64,000 nt of DNA. Origin: Hoeflea sp. Its GTDB lineage: Bacteria; Pseudomonadota; Alphaproteobacteria; Rhizobiales; Rhizobiaceae. Every line of letters begins with the position of its first letter. Position 1 is the first letter of the stretch. A program made the position numbers and the translations under genes. The notes under the pieces are model-generated. The model had not been told where the DNA came from and did not search any database. It saw only the letters and a list, made by a program, of their open reading frames with translations. Positions 19,285 to 28,363 of this stretch are shown one piece after another. The stretch covers positions 175,924-239,923 of the forward strand of contig JAHRFE010000007.1 in the NCBI GenBank assembly GCA_019084245.1, read 5' to 3'.

Positions 19285-20550
19285 TCAGTTGACCAGGCGC
19301 ACTGCGCCCGCGCCTGCGCCGGCGCCCGCCGGTCCAGGGCCATCATAGGGCGAGAGCTTCCAGTTGGCCGAGTTCATGATCATGGTGTTGACCACAAGCG
19401 AGATCTTGCTGGTCTGGTTGGTGGTCGAATTGTAGGTCGCATCGCGATTGGGGAGATGGATGATGCCGGTCAGCGTCTCGCCCAAGGAGCCGTTGAAGAC
19501 ATATTGCTGCTTGTTGGCGTTGTTGGCGGCATTGGATGTTTTCTCGAACATCAGGACCCCGGCGTAGTCGCCGGTAAGCGGCGCCGACGCGGTGAACTTG
19601 AGCGAGCCATTGGCGCGGATTTCGCTGTAGACATCCGGATAATAGAAGGTCACGCCCTCGGCGATGACAGTGGAGCCGGAATTGAGGATCATGCGGCCCT
19701 TGATGATGTGCAGGCCCGGCTTGAAGGTCACAGTCGGGTTTCCGTTGAAGGTGGTGTCGCAATGCACGCCCGGGTTCAGCGTGAAGGTCGTGCCGCTGAG
19801 CGCGCCCTGCGTCGTGCAGCTTGCCGGCACCGCGGGTTCGGGGATCTTGCCGGCATAGGGGTCGGCGGCGACGTCGCAATCGATCTGCAGGTTGCTCAGC
19901 GTGCCGCCATTCTGAATGTAGCTCGTGCCCTTGACGCAGAATTTGGCTGTGTCGATGGTGGCGCCGGCATTCATGATGAAAGCGGGCGACGAGGTCGAAT
20001 GGACATGGACTTCGCATTGCTTGGCGTCAAGCTTGGCGCCGGAGTTGATCAGCACGGCCTGGTTCTTGTTGCCCAGCGCATAGATGCAGCCGGCTCCCGC
20101 GCCGCCGCCGCCGGTCTTGATGGCCGTCGACGAGACGCTGATCGGGATATTGTCCAGATGAATGATCTTGAGAAACGCGGTCGGATGCGGCATCCGCAAC
20201 GTGCCGGTCAGGCTGCCATCGGCGTTCTTGACCAGGGCCAGGGACATGCCGGCGTCGAGCAGTTCCGGCGCGGAAAGTTCGGAATCGGAGATTTCGCGAA
20301 TGTAGGAGGTGGCCGTTGCGAGTTGTTTCTCGGCCGCTGTTTCATGCACGGCCGCGAGCACGGCGGCGTCGAGCTGATCCTGGAACCGGACCTTCTGGCC
20401 CATGGCCCAGACGATGTCGACGACGCCTCCGGCGACCACGATCAGCAGCGGGATCAACAGCGCCATGATGATCCCGAAATTGCCGCCGCGGTCGTTGCGA
20501 AGCCGGGCAAGGTTCCGGGACAGCTTTACGGCCAGGATTTGAAACAGCAT
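19285..20550 (-). CDS. TadG-like pilus-assembly/secreted protein, orphan
   Basis: A 421-residue protein with a TadE/TadG-type N-terminus: NFGIIMALLIPLLIVVAGGV makes a membrane anchor near residues 25-45, followed by FQDQLDAAVLAAVHETA. The C-terminal 270 residues are rich in Gly, Asn, Thr and Val with short repeated strands (SGAKLDAK, NAGATIDTA, NSGSTVIAEG), consistent with a beta-helix outside the cell. No other tad/flp genes are present. Start uncertain: ATGs at 20580 and 20670 are also in frame. Role unknown beyond the domain. Confidence 0.75.
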   Translation of the reverse strand: MLFQILAVKLSRNLARLRNDRGGNFGIIMALLIPLLIVVAGGVVDIVWAMGQKVRFQDQLDAAVLAAVHETAAEKQLATATSYIREISDSELSAPELLDAGMSLALVKNADGSLTGTLRMPHPTAFLKIIHLDNIPISVSSTAIKTGGGGAGAGCIYALGNKNQAVLINSGAKLDAKQCEVHVHSTSSPAFIMNAGATIDTAKFCVKGTSYIQNGGTLSNLQIDCDVAADPYAGKIPEPAVPASCTTQGALSGTTFTLNPGVHCDTTFNGNPTVTFKPGLHIIKGRMILNSGSTVIAEGVTFYYPDVYSEIRANGSLKFTASAPLTGDYAGVLMFEKTSNAANNANKQQYVFNGSLGETLTGIIHLPNRDATYNSTTNQTSKISLVVNTMIMNSANWKLSPYDGPGPAGAGAGAGAVRLVN

Positions 20551-20861
20551 GGTGAGATCGCCCCATAAAATCGTATTCATGCCGAGCTTTACAGCAAATA
20601 TTGAAACATTCCGTGAATTCAGTCCTGAAAATGCAGGCAACGTCCGGTGATCAAAAATTAGGAACTGCACCTGGCATCAGCAACGCCAGGCACTGCAAGG
20701 CCATTACGGCAACGCCTTGCTTGTTGGCGACGCCTCCTCCTGGCGACCTGGGCAGATCTTCAGAAAGGATCCGAGAATGGGCGCCGCTGCCCCATCGCTG
20801 AGGTCACATTTGAGCTCCGCTGCGGGACAGGGTCTGCAGTGAGGCCTTGGCGGCCCGGCCG

Positions 20862-22127
20862 TTAGCCGCCGAAGGCCCTGGCCAGGCCTGCGCCTGCGGT
20901 CATGTCGAGAGCGGCGGACAGCTCCGCGGGCTTGCCGAGCAGATATCCCTGACCGAAGGGGACACCCAGCAGCCGCAATGTCGAGAGTTCGGCCTCGGTC
21001 TCTATGCCTTCGGCAATGATGAAGCTGCGGGTTTCCCGGGAGAAGAACAGGAGCGCCGTGGTGAGCGCGCGGCGCGCCGCGTCGGAATCAATATCCCGCG
21101 TCAGACTCATGTCGAGCTTGATGGCGTCGGGCGCGAGCGAGAGAATGTGGCTCATGCTGGCGTAGCCGGCGCCTGCGTCATCGATCGCCAGGCGGACACC
21201 CAGCTTTCTAAGCGGCGCCAAGGCTTCGCTCAGGGTTTCGTAATTCGATACCGCATCATGTTCGGTGACTTCGAGCACAAGGCGCGAACCCGTAATCTGA
21301 TCGATAATGGTTTCGATGCCGCCATTGATGATCGTGGACGGTGAGGCGTTGACCGACAGGTAGACGTCCGGCGGCAGCTGATCGAGCGCGCCCAGAGCGG
21401 TTGTCATCACGGCAAGTTCCAGCCGTTGGCCGAGCCCTGCGGCATGGGCGTCGGCAAACCACTTGTCCGGCGAGCGGTAGGGTTCGGAGGTAAACCGGCA
21501 CAGCGATTCAAAGCCGATGGCCCGGCCTGTCGAAAGATCGACGATCGGCTGGTAGACGCAATTGTAGGCCTCCTGGTCGAGGACGGCTTCGATCAGGGCG
21601 CGGTTGCTGGCAAGCCGCCGGTCATTCTTGATCTCTGATATGATCTGCGAGCCGACGAGATCGGCGAAGACCTGCATGATCTCGAGATCACGCTGGTTCA
21701 GTGTCGGCTGGGCGTGCGGGCTGAGGCAGCAGAACATGCCCAGCGTTTCTCCGGAAGCCGACGTGATCGGCACGCCGATATGGGCACCCACCGGCGCGGT
21801 CCGGGTGAAGGGGATCGACATCGCCAGTTCGGATTTCGATGTATCGGGCATCAACTGCGGCAACCGGCCATGCAGGATATGGCCGCAGTAGTTGTCATCG
21901 AGGGACATCGAGGCGCCGGGCCTGATCGGTGCGTCCGGATCGGCGGCGTCGACGGCCTCGAACACGGCCGTGTTTTCCTCGAGACGGCACACATAGGCCA
22001 CTTCCATGCTGAGATGTTTGCGTATCGCCTCGAGAGCGGTCTGGATGGCCTGGGGAGAATCTATACCGTCTGTAAAAAAGTTTTTGAGCACGTCTTGCAC
22101 CCTTGATTGAAAAATGCTGCCTGACAC
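20862..22127 (-). CDS. GAF-EAL cyclic-di-GMP phosphodiesterase
   Basis: Soluble 421-residue protein. An N-terminal GAF sensor domain (about 20-165) precedes an EAL domain (about 180-410) that would linearise c-di-GMP to pGpG. Catalytic and metal-binding motifs are intact: GFESLCRF (ESL variant of EAL), LSVNAS, LVLEVTEHD, LAIDDAGAGYASM, IKLDMSL and IAEGIETEAEL. The start is GTG at 22127. A perfect CtrA-type site lies 29-43 bases upstream. The GAF ligand is unknown. Confidence 0.92.
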   Translation of the reverse strand: MSGSIFQSRVQDVLKNFFTDGIDSPQAIQTALEAIRKHLSMEVAYVCRLEENTAVFEAVDAADPDAPIRPGASMSLDDNYCGHILHGRLPQLMPDTSKSELAMSIPFTRTAPVGAHIGVPITSASGETLGMFCCLSPHAQPTLNQRDLEIMQVFADLVGSQIISEIKNDRRLASNRALIEAVLDQEAYNCVYQPIVDLSTGRAIGFESLCRFTSEPYRSPDKWFADAHAAGLGQRLELAVMTTALGALDQLPPDVYLSVNASPSTIINGGIETIIDQITGSRLVLEVTEHDAVSNYETLSEALAPLRKLGVRLAIDDAGAGYASMSHILSLAPDAIKLDMSLTRDIDSDAARRALTTALLFFSRETRSFIIAEGIETEAELSTLRLLGVPFGQGYLLGKPAELSAALDMTAGAGLARAFGG

Positions 22128-22155
22128 AACATTTCCGTTAAGTATACTGAAGACA

Positions 22156-22170
22156 TTAAAGTGTAATTAA
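22156..22170. promoter_or_regulatory. candidate CtrA site upstream of GAF-EAL gene
   Basis: TTAA-AGTGTAA-TTAA matches the alphaproteobacterial CtrA consensus TTAA-N7-TTAA exactly. It is 29 bases upstream of the GTG start of the phosphodiesterase gene and about 145 bases before rnpB. Confidence 0.6.
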
Positions 22171-22312
22171 AGTTGTTGCGCTGCATCAGATCAACCCGGT
22201 GGTTTTTTCACAGCCGGGTTGCCGGCCCGGTGAAGTGACCAGCAATCCAGCTCGGGTTGCCTCGCGGCGAGACGATCAGTCTTTGGCTGGTCATCCGTGT
22301 TCTTGTGGTCTA

Positions 22313-22765
22313 AGGAGAGCGCGCCAGTCGGCCGGGCAGCCGCGCCTTGCACCGTCGAAAGACAGCAGGGGGAGGAAAGTCCGGGCTCCACGGATAAACG
22401 GTGCCGGATAACGTCCGGCGGGGGCGACCCCAGGGAAAGTGCCACAGAAAGCAAACCGCCCCGCCACCTGATCGCCGGCGCCAGACCGCAAGTTTGGCCG
22501 GCCATGAGGCGGCGGGGTAAGGGTGAAAGGGTGGGGTAAGAGCCCACCGCGCGACCGGCAACGGAAGCGGCACGGTAAACCCCACCGGGAGCAAGACCGA
22601 ATAGGGATGACGCCGGGCGCAAGCCCAGCCCTTTTTCCGGGGTGATCATCCGGGTAGGTTGCTTGAGGTGCGCGGCAACGCGTATCCCAGAGGAATGGCT
22701 GCCACGTTTTCGTCGTCAGACGAAGGCCATACAGAACCCGGCTTACAGGCCGGCTGGCGCTTTCA
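22313..22765 (+). ncRNA. rnpB: RNase P RNA (bacterial type A)
   Basis: Catalytic RNA that matures tRNA 5' ends. The universally conserved GAGGAAAGTCCGGGCTCC lies at about 22372-22389, and AGAACCCGGCTTACAGGCC is near the 3' end (about 22733-22751). The 5' segment GCGCCAGTCGGCC pairs with the 3' segment GGCCGGCTGGCGC to close helix P1, which fixes the ends within a few bases. A T-rich stretch (TTTCATTTTTTCC) follows and would end transcription. Confidence 0.95.
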
Positions 22766-22987
22766 TTTTTTCCAGACCCGATGCGGTCAGCTTCCGCGCG
22801 TCATGCGTTCTGCCCTGATGGGCAGGCGCAATCGCGCCTTCCGGCCGGGAACCATTGATCCCCTCTCGCGTTGAGCGATAGACGGCATGAGGCAGTCCCG
22901 GTCCCCCGGGAACAGCACTTCCCCGGCTTTTGCCCCCATGCCGTCACAGCCCCACGGCTACCCGCCAATATCTAGAGGAAATGCGCC

Positions 22988-23461
22988 ATGAAAACCCTGT
23001 CCGACGCCTTTGAACACACGCTCAAAGACATCTATTACGCCGAAAAAGCGCTGATCAAGGCGCTTCCGAAGGTTCACGACGCCGTCACCGGCAAGAAGCT
23101 CAAGGATACGATCGCCGAACATCTCGAAGAGACCAAGGGTCAGGTCAAGACCCTTGAACAGGTGTTCAAGTCGATCGGCAAGACCGCCTCGGGCGAGAAA
23201 TGCGACGCCATCGAGGGCCTGATCAAGGAAACCGACGGCATCATCGAGGAAGCCAGCGGCGTGGCCCGCAATGCGGCCCTGATCGCCGCCGCCCAGGCCG
23301 TCGAGCATTATGAGATTGCCCGCTATGGCACCTTGCGCGAATGGGCCAAGGTGCTCGGTCATGACGAAGCGCACGACCTGCTGTCGGGTATTCTCGACCA
23401 GGAAAAGGCAGCCAACAGCAAGCTCACCAACCTTGCGGTCTCGACGGTCAACCAGGAATAG
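22988..23461 (+). CDS. YciE/DUF892 ferritin-like protein
   Basis: A 157-residue all-helical protein of the DUF892 family, related to E. coli YciE, which has a ferritin-like four-helix fold. Typical motifs are LKDIYYAEKALIKALPK near the N-terminus and a mid-protein AAAQAVEHYEIARYGTLREWA. Family members are linked to stress responses; a metal site of Glu/His residues is likely. The ribosome site GAGGAAATGCGCC is good. A strong hairpin follows the gene. Confidence 0.92.
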   Translation: MKTLSDAFEHTLKDIYYAEKALIKALPKVHDAVTGKKLKDTIAEHLEETKGQVKTLEQVFKSIGKTASGEKCDAIEGLIKETDGIIEEASGVARNAALIAAAQAVEHYEIARYGTLREWAKVLGHDEAHDLLSGILDQEKAANSKLTNLAVSTVNQE

Positions 23462-23522
23462 TCCGCAAGCGGCACATTCTGTCGACATAGGGCCGTAACC
23501 ACATCAGGCCATGACGACATCG

Positions 23523-23557
23523 GGCGGGAGGGGTGGTTCAAGGCCATCCCTCCCGCC
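23523..23557 (+). terminator. hairpin after the YciE-like gene
   Basis: GGCGGGAGGG pairs perfectly with CCCTCCCGCC, and four further pairs (one G-T) extend inward, leaving a loop of about seven bases. The T-run after it is weak (TTGCCTTG), so termination strength is uncertain. Confidence 0.65.
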
Positions 23558-23649
23558 TTGCCTTGAATAGACGTCCGGTTTCGCGAACAAGGCCAAACAT
23601 GCCGCAATCGCACTTGTAGGGCCGATGATCCGGGTGTTGACTGTCCGCC

Positions 23650-24321
23650 ATGACCGATGATCACGACGAGATGCCCGGATCTGAAGCCTGTTTCGCCCAT
23701 TTGCTGGTCGACGGCCATGTCGTCGATCCGCAGACATGGAAGGACGTCTCGTTGTTCCGCAAGGCGGAACGAAGGCGGCTTTACGCTGCGCGGCAGGGAG
23801 TGTCTCCGGCAGAGCGCAAGGACATGGCGGCCGCAATCTCATCGAGACTGACCGAAATGCTGGGTGATATCTCCGGACGGACCATCGCCCTTTACTGGCC
23901 GATCCGCGGCGAGATCAACCTGCGGGCCTGGATGGTTGAGGCAGCCTCGCGCGGTGCGCGGATCTGCCTTCCGGTGGTGGTGGAGAAGCACCAGCCGGTG
24001 GAGTTTCATCGCTGGACGCCCGATTGCGCCATGGCGAAAGGCTTCTGGAACATCCCGGTGCCCGCCAATGGAGAACCGCTTGTCCCCGAGGTGGTGATCG
24101 TGCCGCTTCTGGGCGTCGACGAGCAAGGCTACCGGCTCGGCAATGGCGGCGGCTATTATGACCGGACGCTGGCGCAACTGCCCGGCGATCTTCTCAGCAT
24201 CGGCGTCGGCCAGAGCTTCGCCCGGATGAAAACGATCTTCCCGATGCCCTGGGACATCCCGATGAAGCGGGTTGTGCTGAGTGATGGCGCGGTGACCAGT
24301 TATGGAGATAACCGGTCCTGA
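23650..24321 (+). CDS. 5-formyltetrahydrofolate cyclo-ligase
   Basis: Cytoplasmic enzyme of 223 residues that converts 5-formyl-THF plus ATP to 5,10-methenyl-THF. The C-terminal signature GNGGGYYDRTLAQL (about 162-175) and the N-terminal FRKAERRRLYAARQG (about 36-50) fit the family. There is an N-terminal extension of about 35 residues compared with short homologues. It converges on the molybdoenzyme operon with a 20-base gap. Confidence 0.92.
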   Translation: MTDDHDEMPGSEACFAHLLVDGHVVDPQTWKDVSLFRKAERRRLYAARQGVSPAERKDMAAAISSRLTEMLGDISGRTIALYWPIRGEINLRAWMVEAASRGARICLPVVVEKHQPVEFHRWTPDCAMAKGFWNIPVPANGEPLVPEVVIVPLLGVDEQGYRLGNGGGYYDRTLAQLPGDLLSIGVGQSFARMKTIFPMPWDIPMKRVVLSDGAVTSYGDNRS

Positions 24322-24341
24322 CTTTCGGTCCGACTTGAGTT

Positions 24342-26585
24342 TCAGGCGAAATCGACGAACTTGCTGAACGGCATTTCCCTCAATCTCGTGCCGGTGGCGG
24401 CGAAGATCGCGCCGGCGAGCGCTGGCGCCGCTGGCGGCACGGGCGGTTCGCCGATGCCCAGCACGCGGGCGCCGTTTTCCAGTCCGCGCACCTCGATCAC
24501 CGGGCATTGATGCATGCGCATGCCCTCATAGGTGTCGAAATTGCTCTGGTCGGCGATGCCGTCGGTGTAGGTGATTTCGCAGTTCATGGCGTGGCCGAGG
24601 CCGAAAAGGACGCCGCCCTTGACCAGATTGTCGAAATTCACCGGATCGATGACGGTGCCAACTTCGGCGGCGACCCAGACCTTTTCGATCCTGATCCCGG
24701 CATCGGTGGAGGTGACCTCCACCACCTGGGCGCAATGCACGCCGAAGGACTGGGTCAGCGCCACGCCGCGTCCGCGGCCGTCGCCCAGGACTCCATCCCA
24801 GCCAGACATCTCGCCCACGGCTTCCAGCACCTTGCGGGCCTCGTCGTCGTCGCACAGCCTGATGCGCTCAGTGAGCGGGTCAGCGCCTGCGGCATGGATC
24901 AGTTCGTCCAGGCCCGCATTGTAGAAAAAGCCGTTGGAGGAGGCGCCGACCGAGCGCCAGGAGCTGATCGGCGCGAGTTGCAGCGCGCGGTAGCCGGTGA
25001 CCCGGTGATTGGGGATGGCGAAGGGCTGGTCCCAGGCACCGGCGACAATCTGGCTGTCGGGCCCGGGAACCGACAATTCCTGGCGGGCCATCTGCGACAT
25101 GACGACCGAAGGCATGGCGATCCCGAGATCATAGCTATCGACCTGGCCGTTTCTGACAACGCCCCGCATCCGCGCCATGGCGATCTGGCGGGGGAAGTCA
25201 TGGGTCATGTCCTGTTCGCGCGAATAGGTAAGCTTGACCGGCGTGCCCTTCATCTTGACCGCAATCTCGGCAGCCTGCTTGACCACCTCGTCCTCAAGCC
25301 GGTGACCGAAGCTGCCACCCATGTAGAGCGCATGCACGGTGACCTTGTCCGCTTCGATGCCGGCGATGCGGCCGACATTTTTCTGGATGAAGCGCGGCAC
25401 CTGCGTGCCGGTCCAGACTTCGGCGGCATCATTGTCAATGCGAACGATGGCGCTCAATGGTTCCAGCGGCGCGTGCGCCAGATAGGGCGCGCGGTACTCG
25501 GCGCTGATCAGGCCTGCTGATTCTGCGAATGAGATGTCGACATCGCCGTCGTCGCGCTGGCGGCTGTCTTCAAATTCCTCGGTGAAGCTGTTCGACAGGG
25601 TCTCCCAATGGGCGTCCATGGTGGCCGGAAACGGCGCCGGACCCCAATCGAACCTGATCGCCGAGGCAGCCTGAAAGGCGCGCCAGGTGTTGTCGGCGAT
25701 GACGGCGACGCCGCCGGTGATTTGAACCACATCCCTGACGCCGCGCATGGTCAGCGCTTCGCTCGCGTCAAAGCTGTTCATCGGCCCGCCCTGCGCCGGA
25801 TTGAGGACGATCGCCGCATGCACCATGCCGTCGACCTTGTGGTCGATGCCGAAATTCTGCGTGCCGGTGGATTTGGCGACGATGTCGATGCGCCGCATCG
25901 GCTTGCCGATCAGCCGCCACTCTGACGGCTCGCGGAGGGCAATCTCCTGTGGCGGCGTGATGTCTGCTGCGATCGGGGCGAGCTCCATGTAGCTCAGCGA
26001 CGAGCCGTCGGGCAGGATCACGCGGCCGGCTTCCGTCCTGAGGTCGGCCATGGCCGTGCCGGTTTTCTGCGCTGCTGCGAGCTTCAGCGTCTCGCGCGCC
26101 ACGGCGCCGGCCTGGCGCAGCTTCATGAAGCCGTCGGGCACGGTCGTCGATCCGCCGGTGATCTGCATGCCCATGGTCTTCATCACGGCAGAGAGGACTC
26201 CGTGCGCCACCCTTTCCGCCCTGCCGCCGCTTGGAACCATGAAGGCGGCGGCCTCGTCGGCGAGGGCTGTGTTCCAGTAGGCGGGCGAGGGCGGGCCCGG
26301 ATCGACCCGGATCTGGTCGAGCTCGACATCAAGCTCCTCGGCGATCAGCGCCGCCTGGACCGAATAGGCGCCCTGGCCCTTGTCGGCGCGCGGCGTGATC
26401 AGCGTCACCCCATCGGCATTGATCAGCACATAGGGCGTGATCGCGGTGTCGCCCTGGCCCGCGCCTTCGAGCAGCGGATTGGCATGAGGCTTCGTCACCA
26501 TATAGGCGCCGAAGGCCACGCCGCCGGCGAGGGCGACCGAGCCGATCAGGAAGCCGCGGCGGGTTATTGTCTTCAGGCGGCTCAT
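24342..26585 (-). CDS. molybdopterin-binding oxidoreductase, isoquinoline 1-oxidoreductase beta type
   Basis: Large subunit, 747 residues, of a xanthine-dehydrogenase-family hydroxylase. The N-terminus carries a Tat signal (TRRGFLIGSVALAGGVAFG), so the enzyme is periplasmic. Aldehyde-oxidase/Mo-binding domains follow, with MGGSFGHRLEDEVVKQAAEI and the C-terminal active-site region LGIGEPPVPPAAPALAGA containing the expected Glu. It is the second gene of a two-gene operon, one base after the 2Fe-2S subunit. The real substrate (N-heterocycle or aldehyde) is not shown by the sequence; no maturation chaperone is adjacent. Confidence 0.92.
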   Translation of the reverse strand: MSRLKTITRRGFLIGSVALAGGVAFGAYMVTKPHANPLLEGAGQGDTAITPYVLINADGVTLITPRADKGQGAYSVQAALIAEELDVELDQIRVDPGPPSPAYWNTALADEAAAFMVPSGGRAERVAHGVLSAVMKTMGMQITGGSTTVPDGFMKLRQAGAVARETLKLAAAQKTGTAMADLRTEAGRVILPDGSSLSYMELAPIAADITPPQEIALREPSEWRLIGKPMRRIDIVAKSTGTQNFGIDHKVDGMVHAAIVLNPAQGGPMNSFDASEALTMRGVRDVVQITGGVAVIADNTWRAFQAASAIRFDWGPAPFPATMDAHWETLSNSFTEEFEDSRQRDDGDVDISFAESAGLISAEYRAPYLAHAPLEPLSAIVRIDNDAAEVWTGTQVPRFIQKNVGRIAGIEADKVTVHALYMGGSFGHRLEDEVVKQAAEIAVKMKGTPVKLTYSREQDMTHDFPRQIAMARMRGVVRNGQVDSYDLGIAMPSVVMSQMARQELSVPGPDSQIVAGAWDQPFAIPNHRVTGYRALQLAPISSWRSVGASSNGFFYNAGLDELIHAAGADPLTERIRLCDDDEARKVLEAVGEMSGWDGVLGDGRGRGVALTQSFGVHCAQVVEVTSTDAGIRIEKVWVAAEVGTVIDPVNFDNLVKGGVLFGLGHAMNCEITYTDGIADQSNFDTYEGMRMHQCPVIEVRGLENGARVLGIGEPPVPPAAPALAGAIFAATGTRLREMPFSKFVDFA

Positions 26586-26586
26586 C

Positions 26587-27045
26587 TCATGCGCTCCGGA
26601 TTGTCTGGGCGGCGGCCTTGATGGCCTCGCGGATGCGTGGGTAGGTGCCGCAACGGCACAGATTGCCGCTCATGGCGTCGTCGATGTCGGCGTCGCTCGG
26701 ATTGCTGTTCTCCGACAGCAGCGCCGCGGCGGACATGATCTGGCCGGACTGGCAATAGCCGCACTGGGCAACCTGATGCTCGATCCAGGCGGCCTGCACC
26801 GCATGCAGCGCATCGGGCGAGCCCAGCCCCTCGATGGTGGTCACCTCGCCCTCGAGATCGCCCACCGCAAGCTGGCAGGAGCGCACCGGAACGCCATCGA
26901 CATGCACCGTGCAGGCGCCGCACTGGGCGATGCCGCAGCCATATTTGACGCCGGTGATGCCGAGCTCATCGCGCAAGACCCAGAGCAGCGGCATGTCGGG
27001 CTCGACATCCACCTCGCGGGATGTTCCGTTTACGGTAAGTCTCAT
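26587..27045 (-). CDS. 2Fe-2S subunit of isoquinoline-oxidoreductase-type enzyme
   Basis: Small electron-transfer subunit of 152 residues. The plant-type ferredoxin cluster ligands are in [16 protein letters not shown] (about 39-54), and the second cluster in [10 protein letters not shown] and [14 protein letters not shown] (about 98-138). It carries no signal peptide and would be exported with the Tat-tagged large subunit. The start at 27045 follows GGTGGAGAC and removes a 42-residue upstream extension. Electrons would pass from the molybdenum site through two clusters to an unknown acceptor. Confidence 0.93.
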   Translation of the reverse strand: MRLTVNGTSREVDVEPDMPLLWVLRDELGITGVKYGCGIAQCGACTVHVDGVPVRSCQLAVGDLEGEVTTIEGLGSPDALHAVQAAWIEHQVAQCGYCQSGQIMSAAALLSENSNPSDADIDDAMSGNLCRCGTYPRIREAIKAAAQTIRSA

Positions 27046-27331
27046 CGTCTTGTCTCCACCTGCGCCGATGATTGAGTTCACTTCGACCCAATACATCCGG
27101 GATAAGGTGTGAGCCTTGTCAGCTATCTCAAGCCCGTTCAAGATCAAGGATTGATAAAACAAGGGCCGCACTCGCGGAAGACATGATGCTGATGATGCTT
27201 GGCGCGAGTTCAGGCCGGACGTGCCCGGGCGTTTCCGCCAGGCCGATCGCCCGATTGATCCTTGTCAATGCAGCAGTTGCCCTGCCTGCGCAGAGTTGAT
27301 CATCGAGACCCTGCACCGGAGGAATACGATC

Positions 27332-27685
27332 ATGACATTGCCGATGAAACCCGTTCTGCTTGCTCTCTCGCTCTTCGCCGCATCCTGGAGCGGCCAGGCG
27401 GCGGCGGGGGATTGCACCGGCTATGTCGTGGGCGTCAAGCCGATCGGACAGTACAATCACGCGCGCGGCAGCGGCTTCCTCGCCGTGCGCACCGGTCCGG
27501 GCAGCAGCTATCAGCAGATTGGCGAGGTCTATCGCGGCGACGAGGTCTCGGTCTATGACCGGCGCGGCAACTGGTACGCCATCACCTGCATGTCCGGCCG
27601 CTGCATGCGGCCGCTGTGGGGAACGCCAATGCCCTCGGGCTGGGTGTCGAGCCGATATGTCGACGCCCGCGGCGTCTGCCCATAA
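27332..27685 (+). CDS. secreted SH3-domain protein
   Basis: A 117-residue exported protein. Signal peptide about 1-25 (LLALSLFAASWSGQAAAGDC). The mature part has a bacterial SH3 domain (SGFLAVRTGPGSSYQQIGEV, DEVSVYDRRGNWYAITC) and four or more Cys that could form disulphides. Such domains often bind peptidoglycan or other proteins. The ribosome site CCGGAGGAATACGATC is strong. It is divergent from the molybdoenzyme operon across a 286-base gap in which no further gene is seen. Confidence 0.85.
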   Translation: MTLPMKPVLLALSLFAASWSGQAAAGDCTGYVVGVKPIGQYNHARGSGFLAVRTGPGSSYQQIGEVYRGDEVSVYDRRGNWYAITCMSGRCMRPLWGTPMPSGWVSSRYVDARGVCP

Positions 27686-27754
27686 ACCTTCAGGGCGCTT
27701 TGCATCAACGGATTTCGACCATTGCTGGCGGCGGCCCTGCGGCAACGCGGTTTG

Positions 27755-28330
27755 TTACGTTCGCCGCGCAATCTCTCGGTAGAGAGCTTCCGGTGAAACC
27801 CCGATCTGTTTTGCAAGACCGGATCGCTCGCCGCGCCGCGGCAACGCGCCATCATTGAACGCCAGCCAGGCATCAAGCCGTTGCGATACCGTCTTGAGCG
27901 TCAGGATTTCCGATCGCAACCGCGCCGATTGCACCTGCCGGGCAAGATGTTCCATCCATTCGGAGGCGAAAGCCGGGGTTTCGTTGACGAGCTCGAGAAA
28001 GCGCGCCCGCGGAAGTTCCGCCACCACAGAGGATTGCAAGGCGATGGCGTCGCAATGGTAGGCGTCTGAGAACACCGAGGCTTCGGCCAGCATGGCGCCG
28101 CTGCCTGCCCGTTGCAGTATTGCGGGCTTGCCGTCCGGTGTGTGCCGGACAAGCTCGATGCAGCCGGTGGCAACAAGAAACACCGAGTGGACCGGATCGC
28201 CCCGGTGAAACAGCCATTCTCCCTGGGCGAGGCTCCTCTTGCGAAAGGCCTCGGCGGAAATATGGCGGGTTACGGCATCGAGCATGATAGCGATCATATG
28301 CGATGAATGGCGATTGATGCAAACAGGCAT
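27755..28330 (-). CDS. Crp/Fnr-family transcriptional regulator
   Basis: About 191 residues. A cyclic-nucleotide-binding-like domain (about 20-125; GEWLFHRGDPVHSVFLVATG, LVRHTPDGKPAILQRAG) is followed by a long dimer helix and a shortened winged helix (RSGLAKQIGVSPEALYREIA) ending 191. No Cys cluster typical of oxygen-sensing FNR is visible. Start uncertain between 28330 and 28297. It is divergent from the cytochrome c'-like gene with a gap under 70 bases, so it may control that gene and itself. Confidence 0.85.
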   Translation of the reverse strand: MPVCINRHSSHMIAIMLDAVTRHISAEAFRKRSLAQGEWLFHRGDPVHSVFLVATGCIELVRHTPDGKPAILQRAGSGAMLAEASVFSDAYHCDAIALQSSVVAELPRARFLELVNETPAFASEWMEHLARQVQSARLRSEILTLKTVSQRLDAWLAFNDGALPRRGERSGLAKQIGVSPEALYREIARRT

Positions 28331-28363
28331 GACCACGCCCCCGCAACGATCAAGGAGCATTCA

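Noticed and set aside
22313-22765. Small open frames within the RNase P RNA region on both strands
   Set aside because: The region is fully explained by rnpB; the frames have no ribosome sites or recognised domains.
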